A DNA stretch of 64,000 nucleotides from NCBI GenBank assembly GCA_025618425.1, contig CM046837.1, positions 25,043,793 through 25,107,792 on the forward strand, read 5' to 3'. A program made the position numbers and the translations under genes. Shown in pieces: positions 57,011 to 64,000 of the stretch. Under the pieces are notes generated by a model. That model worked only from the letters and a program-made list of their open reading frames with translations, searched no databases and was not told where the DNA came from. The first letter of the stretch is position 1; each line of letters opens with the position of its first letter. The stretch is from Heliocidaris tuberculata (taxonomy: Eukaryota > Echinodermata > Echinoidea > Camarodonta > Echinometridae).

Positions 57011-59084
57011 TTGTCTACTGCACACTTCATTTTACAGTCATCAGACATTTTGAAATATCCCAGGGGCATTTTTAGCTTCACTTTCAATTGTTCTCATCCT
57101 ACACCATTGGGGACGGTAATCTTTGAATCTTTAAAATTAGATAGCTCATCTCAAAGCTAGACAATGTTATAAAGAGGAGCATGATTACATTCATCTTCCG
57201 TTCCGCAGACAAGAACAATGAAATAAGGAAGACATTGGGCGCCTTGAATAGGAGCATAAAAGTATCAATCCATGACCATGACGAAAAGAGATTTTATTAT
57301 CGCGGATAGGAAAAATTACTAGATAATACACGCAGTATTCCCTATAATCATCTTGAGGCAACTACTCTCTAACACTCCTCACCCTATGCAGGCCTTGGAG
57401 TGACGCCTAGCTGTATCCAGAAAGTCCACTTCATACGCATCAGTCAGACGCGAGCGCTCGACATGAAACGATAACATAATATAAAGTTTCAATGTGTGAT
57501 CAAGGAGCTGTGATAACTCCTTGGTGTGATGTTCTGGTATCAATCGGCAGTATAATATGTTATTCTTGTAATCTCCCATTACACAAGGCTCTCTTATTTC
57601 TGAATAATGTGATTTAAAACGGACTTTCCAGAGAACTGACATCTTATGAGGAGAACTACACCAGTCATTTAAACAAAGCTGACTTGAACGGAAGCACAAA
57701 AATCAGCGAAACAAAGGAGTGATCGCAAAAAGGCTATAAAAAAGCGGGGACAATCTAGTAGAACGACAGCAAACAAAATCTAAAATTAAAAAAAAGGTCC
57801 ATCCATTAGACCGACAAAACAAAGAAACACATCTTGCATGCTGCCCGTCGGGCTTGTTAACTCTCTTTAAAGTGAATAGAAGGACCATGAGACAATTTGT
57901 TGATCTCATGGACCTTCGTTCTCATGAACCCTTAGAAAATTAGTGAAAAAGGGCAATGAAAATGTCCCTTTTTCGACGTGTATTATTATATGGAACAGAT
58001 ATTTCACGGGAAGAAATCTTTGCATTATGTAACGAATATCATAAGAGGTGAAATATGCCTGTTGCGTCAAAGAAATTGAGGAAAGGGAATCTAAAGATTT
58101 GTTTCAGTATGAAAAAATAGAGAAATTACTTATTAACATCGCATTACCAACGGGAGGTTCCCCATTATAATATATATACTCACAAACAATAACTTTCCTG
58201 ACTTTTCTGCTTCCATTCCTGCCAACTTTTTGTATAAAGGTTCAATTCTCATTTAACTATGACTGGAACAAGTTTTGAAGAAAATTAATTGCCTCCGCAA
58301 ACACCCCCCCCCCCCTCACACACACACACAAACTTTTTTTTTTTTTTTAATATTTCATTAGAGATTTCATTCAAAATAGATCATTACATACTTAAAATAA
58401 ATGTAAATAATTTCAAACAAATACAAATCTTCATTTCGTTTCCATACCATAGTCTTAAATTATTCACAAGACAAGCATGGAAGAATGTTGGAATGAAATC
58501 ACTAAGTAAATAATATATTGACAAACACTAACGTATGCCCTATACCCCCTCCCTATGTCCCACAATGTATAATATTCAATGTAAATGATATTTCATTCAA
58601 AATATGTTAATGTTCTTTTCTTTTTTTTATTTTCCTAGTTCATATAAAGATCTCCTTTAAATGAATAAAGGGGTAAACAACAACACTAGACACATCATAC
58701 CTGCTCACACACACACACACACACACACCCACACACGCACACACACATGCACCCACACACACGCACGCACGCACGCACAAATGTACACAAAAACGTAAGC
58801 ACATTAGCGCGAATTAATGCTCTTTATTTTGTTCCTCAATTGATAAAGATTTGACCTTTTAAATAACCAAGCTGGGCTTGATAAACAACCTTACTTTGTT
58901 GCCATCTTATCAATGTGCGTCCATCTTGTCTTGGAGAATCTGATCAGCGCATGTAAAAAGAGGAAAAACGGCCTTCTCAAACAGACATGATATGAAGATC
59001 AATTCGCTGTCGTACAAAAATTATTAGCTCTTATCGTCTTGCCCATCACGATGCCCTGTACCACTTGAACCATCATGGGAACGT
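57011..59084. other. Gene-free stretch
   Basis: No gene was recognised. Near 56896 just upstream is an isolated CCCGCCCCTG right end. A CA/CG microsatellite occupies about 58702-58780, and a CA run follows poly-C at about 58304-58330. Confidence 0.5.
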
Positions 59085-60170
59085 TGTAAGGGAAATCCAG
59101 TGCTACTAAGCAAGTCGCTCTTAAGGAAAGCAGAAAAATAAGAGAAGTAGATTGGTGAAAGTTCGACCGTAATCGGATATTATCTTAATGAGATAATAAT
59201 TCATTTTCGAAAGTTGTAATCACTATAGGCCCTAAAGAAAATTATAGGAATGTCTACATGGTCAAATAAAGAACTCGTTTACTGGTTAATGTCTTTGTAA
59301 TGTCTCCGATCGTCTTCTGCCTTGCACTTAACTCCTGGACCTCGCACTTCCACAAGATATGGCGATATAACTTTTTCAGCAATTGCCCCTATACCCTCTG
59401 AAATAAACTACCTGTCCATATCCATAACGGCCATTCCGTCGAGCAGTTTAAGACTCTACTGAAAACACACCTGTTTAACACATGATATTATGCTGGAAGG
59501 ATCCAGTTGTGGGTCGGTCAAAGGAGGTGCAAATCATCTCATTCCTTGTACTTAGTATTTAAATTTCCAGTTATTAATTTATATGTATGTTGTCTTGAAT
59601 TAACCTTAGATTTATGACTTATATATCAAATAATTATTAGTCCTGGTCATAATATGTATATAAAAAATGGTGCGCTTAGAAACATCCGTATTAAGCGCAT
59701 ATTAAATGTTTTATATTCTTCTTATCATTATTATTAATGTATAGTGTCAGACAATTCTCCCATTTTTTCCAATACACAAAATGACTAAAATGTATTTTTT
59801 ATTCGAAATTCCCCTATTTCATTGCTGACCTTGGCATCTCAAAACTTTGGCTCTTTTCGTCTTTGGGAGGACCTAATATAGCAACATGCAATCCACATTG
59901 AGTACAGCCTCGAGAGAAAAAGTGTTTAAGAGAAAACGGTAAATTTTAAAGATATTTTAGTGTACATCAAAACGGGAATAGTCTCCAAATACGTAACATT
60001 CGAATCACTAATAAGCCAAAATGAGAACCTATATGTATAGAGATCACAACTTTTAAAAATGTACAACTTTCTTATTGTTTGTCTGATTTTGTTCAATTTT
60101 CCCTAATCTGCTTCTCTATTTTTCTTTATCCAACCGAATCAACTCGTTGAAAAGGTTGGATTGCCCTTAA
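59085..60170. mobile_element. TTAA foldback element containing a LINE remnant
   Basis: The left arm ('aaagcagaaaaataagagaagtag attggtgaaag', from about 59085) pairs with the right arm (60050-60170, 'tgtacaactttcttattgtttgtctgatt...', ending TTGCCCTTAA). Core words of the family occur at 59800-59990. About 500 bases of non-LTR retrotransposon 3' end sit between the left arm and the core. Confidence 0.7.
59300..59730 (+). mobile_element. Degenerate LINE 3' end (reverse-transcriptase tail)
   Basis: From 59310 one frame reads SSSALHLTPGPRTSTRYGD then ITFSAIAP. After a frameshift near 59395 the next frame reads NKLPV...VEQFKTLLKTHLFNT and stops at 59483-59485. The W of the expected LWN motif is now TGA. 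The RYGD-x-FS-x-AP, LWN-x-LP and F-K-x-L-L-K-T-x-LF order is typical of the C-terminal end of CR1/L2-like non-LTR reverse transcriptases. A 'taagcgcatattaaatg' tail and ATT-rich end follow. Frameshift and stop make it non-functional. Confidence 0.75.
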
Positions 60171-60339
60171 AATGTAGTATCAGGAATTTGCAGTCCAGAA
60201 AGTTTCATATCACCCTTTTTTTCACATTTTTTCTATGTTTTCATTCATTACTTGACAGAGATCTTTTAAACATCACTATTTCATTTCTGATCTTTCTTTT
60301 TTTTCTTATATGACATAATATACGTAACAATAGCAGCAA

Positions 60340-60720
60340 AGGCCTTGCGCGACAACATGGCTAGTCTGCAACGTGGGCAACTACGTAATAATTTTGCAGA
60401 TGCTCTGCGAAGAAATAGATTCCGCCTTTAACATCTTGCGAAAATCGGTGAAGGCCGCGATGTACGATTCCGACCTCGCTTGCGAAGAGGCGGGAAAAGA
60501 ATTCTTAACAAGAACTGCGTGCAGCCGACCATAAACAAACGCATTCCGATTCTTCCTCCATCCCTCGAACAGACGTTCGCGTTGCCATGGAAACTGTATC
60601 AACATGTGTCGCCGTCTCAGAGCAACACTTGATGAAATATTTGTGATTAAAACTCGTGGATGTGTTTACTAGTGGGTGGAGTGCGGCGTCTAAAATACGC
60701 CATTTCAAGTAGGCTTACAA
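60340..60720. promoter_or_regulatory. CpG-rich block with RFX X-box motif
   Basis: This segment is clearly richer in CG than its AT-rich flanks and appears non-repetitive. GTTGCCATGGAAAC at 60581-60594 matches the RFX-factor X-box (two half sites around a 2-base spacer), known from promoters of cilium genes. No gene could be attached to it on either strand. It may be a promoter of a gene outside the window, an enhancer, or chance. Confidence 0.35.
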
Positions 60721-61017
60721 TGCATGCTTGTACATAGATGTTGTTGATGAATTTCGTGCCCGGCTGAAGTTGAGACAGATAATCAGCACCATCTTACCTC
60801 TATTGACTGGCGCGAGTGAATTATATTTGTGCAGGTCCTTATTTGATTTAAAATTATTCACTTAAACACGACGAAGAATGATTTGCCAACTTCGCGAGAC
60901 AGTGAACAATCCAACATAACAACAAAACAAACAATCGAACACAATGAACCATTTCTGCTTAGAAAATAACATCGAGTTTAGCTGATTTACAATAATGATA
61001 TAATATAACAATAGTTG

Positions 61018-61065
61018 ACATTTATATAGCGCTGATAGCCTATTGCTTCTAAGCGCTGTACAAGA
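61018..61065 (-). mobile_element. Fragment of LINE/SINE 3' tail
   Basis: The complement reads 'acagcgcttagaagcaatag...cagcgctatataaatg', resembling the GCGC...TATAAATG tails of SINE/LINE partners in such genomes. It is only about 48 bases. Confidence 0.4.
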
Positions 61066-61267
61066 TATGACATAAATAATTATGTTTAACACTGCTTAGC
61101 TTAAACGATAACATGATAATGAAAAAATACAATGAAAAACATAAAACTGTAAAGTGCGGGAATCACTTTGTGTTATTATAGGTATAGATCTTTAGTCTGC
61201 CTCTAAAAGTATCAAGTGTTCAGTGGCAAACTTCATCCTTCACAGGATTCTGGCATACCTGTATCAC

Positions 61268-61604
61268 CATTCATAGTATAATGACAAGTCCCCGGACTGT
61301 GAACCACAAGGTACGGGGTTCGAATCCCTGGCGCAGCACTAGTGTCTTTTGGCAAGACATTAATCTGCATTTGCCACACTCGACCTAGGTGAGGAAAATG
61401 GGTACCTGGCAGGAATTAATTCCTTGAAATGCTAGAGCGCCGTAAGTGCAGCCCTGCTAAAGCCAGGGTAATAATTGTGGAGCGCCAGGAGTGTCAAGTC
61501 TGACAGACATGTGCGCTATGCAAGAACCCACTATTATTATTATCTATTATTATTATTATTATTATTATTATTATCATTATTATTATTATCTATTATTATT
61601 ATCA

Positions 61605-61694
<90 letters not shown>
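61268..61694 (+). mobile_element. tRNA-derived SINE with (ATT)n tail
   Basis: It has a perfect pol III box B, GGTTCGAATCC (61317-61327), preceded by 'cccggactgtgaaccacaaggt', like the 3' half of a tRNA. Box A is eroded. The body has 'tttggcaagacattaatctgc', 'gaaaatgggtacctggcagg', 'gtggagcgccaggagtg' and 'gtgcgctatgcaagaa', then an ATT microsatellite tail (about 61530-61694). The tail shows how ATT arrays arise here. Confidence 0.8.
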
Positions 61695-61696
<2 letters not shown>

Positions 61697-64000
61697 ACTG
61701 GGAGAACTTGCAGTTGCATCAGTTTTATCTCCAAATTCTTCACAGTATTTTCACCATTGTCAGTTAGCATTATAATATAATGACAAGTTCTGAGTCTTGA
61801 TGAGAAACTGAACTTTAAGATGAAAGAAAAGCAATGACCGCTATTCCTCCATCATACATGTACATGAAGGACAAAAAAAAAAAATATTAGGCGGCAGGTG
61901 ATTAAAAAGTGTTTACATACATTTTAGTAGTTTTAGCTGTTTTTTCTCAATACTCTTCGGTTGAAAACACCTTTCTGTGTAAAGATAAGAATACAATAAT
62001 TTTTAGGGGTATAATTATAACACGATAAAAACTACTTTCGAAAATTCAACTGAAGGCAATTTCAATAGCCCTGTCTATCACCTTTAGAAATGTGCGAACA
62101 TTACAATGGCGTATTACGTAATCCGAACCTGATTTCTATGGGCAGTACAATAGGCCTTTGAAATTGCCCTTGAGTTTATTTTTCGAAGGTAGTTTTTATC
62201 GTGTTTTATATCGATTTTACATTTGCCTTCTTTTATACTTGATCTTCCCGTAACAATTTCAGTCTGATATCTATGTTTACTATTTTTATCTTCTTATTCT
62301 CTCTTCTTATTTTCGGTTACCATCTCCCTTTTACAGTGTCTCAATGTATTTCTGTTTTTATTCTCTATTCTCTGTCTTAGACTTTTTTTCCCTATCTCTC
62401 CTCTCCCTCCCTCACCCCCCCTCTCTCTCTCTCTCCCTTTATTTCTTTCTTTTTTCTTGTTTTCCGCCTCTCTCTCTCTCTCTCTCTCTATCTCTCCCTC
62501 TCACACACTCTCTCCCTCTCACACACACTCTCTCTATCTCTATTTCCTTTCTCCCCGTTTTCTCCTTTCGCCAATCCCCATTTCTCCCTCTCTCCTTTTT
62601 TAACCCCGCTATTATTTCTTTCCATCATTGAAATCATACTCACTAAATTGCGTCATCCTCACACACTTTTTTCTTTCCATAGGCAATGTTCTGTTCTTCG
62701 CGGAAATTACTTTAATACCGCCATGCAGCATGTACATATTCTCCAAAATAAGAAAAACGTTTCCCAAGCACCTGTCTTATAGGCCTTAAACATTAGGCCC
62801 TTTTCGCCTAATTACGGCTTTTTGTTCCCTTCAAATCCGCCAAATTTCAAGTTGCAATTTAAAGTCATTTCCGTTAATGCCAAGGGAAATGTCAGGCTTT
62901 GCGAAATGATCAAGGGACAGGCGATGGAAAAAAAGAAAGAAACATAATACAAGGCCCTGGGTGACAACTTCTACAGCTGAACGGTATTCAGGCGTTGCAG
63001 GCAGCGCGTGTGGAAAATCTGAACACGTTGATTACAGCGCAAAATGTCAAAGTGAAATCGATAACATCTCCCTCAACGCGGGAATGTATATCGCGATCAA
63101 AAATAATTGTATTGGTCAGGCCACAGATTTTGGGAGCGATTGCGAATTACTTAATGACATTTCATGGCTTGCAGAGCCTATAGCGACATAGCTTGATATA
63201 CCGATTATGTGCATGAAAATGCACTACAATGATTACAAATCAAATCAAAATACAGTATCAGAACAGTTAGAACACTATCGGGGCTTAATTTAGTTTGTAA
63301 TTGCGGGAATAAAACTGCTGCTGAAAAACAGATGGGTATTAACCTACATTCATCAACTTTGATTCAAAGCCGCGTCGAGTCTTGTCACGTCTAAACTTAT
63401 TTTTATAGGTGCATTTGAGGACACAACTTTTGCACCAACTAAAAATTGCTTTCTGACAAGTTTTGATGTAATAGAAATAAATTTTGATAAGAGGCGCAGT
63501 AGGCCTAAGGTGAATACATGCAGCTACATCGGTCTTTCTTTTTGAGTATCCAAAGTATCATTTTTGACGTTACTGTAACGTGAACTGATTGTAATGCTGA
63601 TAATTACCATGAGCATTTTAAATATGCTTTAAAAAAAAATTATATCACTGGGACACACCAACGTACATGGACTGACATTCGCTTAGCCACTGATCCAAAC
63701 TCAGAGAATAATCTCTCTTATTCCCACGACGTGTCCCAAATTCTCTAGCAGACGACTTTGATTAACGATCACTTTAAAGGATATTTCTGCAATGGGGTCA
63801 TAGAAAGAAAAGAGGGGAAAACAAAATCATATCTCTTGGACACACCAAGTGCATACAGAGTATTGACCTTTGCTTCTCTAAAGCAGAAGACTTTGATTAA
63901 CAGTGTTTTTCTTGAGAAACAAACACACCTCGTTAATCATATATATGCCAACACCATGTATTTATATGTACGATAAAAGAGTAATGTAGATACAAATGTC
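61695..64000. other. Gene-free right end of window
   Basis: No gene was recognised. It holds a CT/CA-rich pyrimidine stretch at about 62375-62600. Two short frames at about 62961-63191 look non-repetitive but lack splice context or a recognisable family. Near 62030-62205 an inverted pair ('cacgataaaaactac...ttcgaaaa' and 'ttttcgaaggtagtttttatcgtg') marks a small foldback. Confidence 0.45.

Noticed and set aside
60381..60708. Minus-strand frames of 67-74 codons in the CpG-rich block
   Set aside because: They overlap each other in different frames without recognisable homology; regulatory DNA is the better explanation.
61280..61330. Functional tRNA gene at the perfect box B
   Set aside because: Box A and the acceptor stem are not recognisable, and an ATT-tailed SINE body follows.
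1..64000. CRISPR arrays, bacterial promoters or operons
   Set aside because: There are no regularly spaced repeats with unique spacers, and the spliced gene and SINEs show a eukaryotic genome.

Overview
The window looks like animal nuclear DNA, most likely from a marine invertebrate deuterostome and probably an echinoderm (sea-urchin-like). This is inferred from spliced coding exons with GT/AG introns and from very many short mobile elements. It also rests on long poly-G/poly-C runs beside 'CAGTGGCGGATC'-type transposon ends and on abundant TACATGTA palindromes inside introns. The taxon is an inference and was not tested. There are no bacterial-type operons, CRISPR arrays or rRNA genes.

One protein-coding gene can be assembled with confidence. 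It is a plus-strand ectonucleotide pyrophosphatase/phosphodiesterase of the ENPP4/ENPP5 type, with four coding exons (9957-10794, 11557-11736, 14044-14373, 32101-32267). All three introns are phase 1 and the last is 17.7 kb. The joined 504-residue product has a signal peptide, the complete alkaline-phosphatase-type catalytic site, a glycine-rich stalk, one C-terminal membrane span and a short cytosolic tail. It is predicted to be a cell-surface type I membrane enzyme that hydrolyses extracellular nucleotides.

1-9.5 kb (upstream): no conserved coding gene. It holds a complete 1.5-kb hAT-like element, a 236-bp MITE inside a CACCA-rich tract, a palindromic foldback, and a promoter-like block (CRE plus ETS sites) followed by splice signals that suggest an uncharacterised short-ORF or non-coding transcript (about 4.27-7.04 kb). 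9.57-34 kb: the ENPP gene; its introns are full of TA-flanked MITEs, TTAA-flanked foldback elements, a tRNA-derived SINE, tandem repeats and a 1.3-kb long-TIR element. 34-64 kb (downstream): no gene recognised. It holds transposon remnants, several minisatellites (periods about 100, 170, 201 and 418 bp), long AAT and GAA tracts, a LINE reverse-transcriptase tail, a SINE, and a CpG-rich block with an RFX X-box that may be a regulatory region.

I found no clearly new multi-gene system. The most useful leads are the candidate spliced transcript and the promoter block it shares, inverted, with the ENPP promoter; the concentration of TACATGTA in the ENPP introns; the hairpin array near 30-31 kb; and several non-autonomous transposon families whose exact termini and target-site duplications can be read directly.
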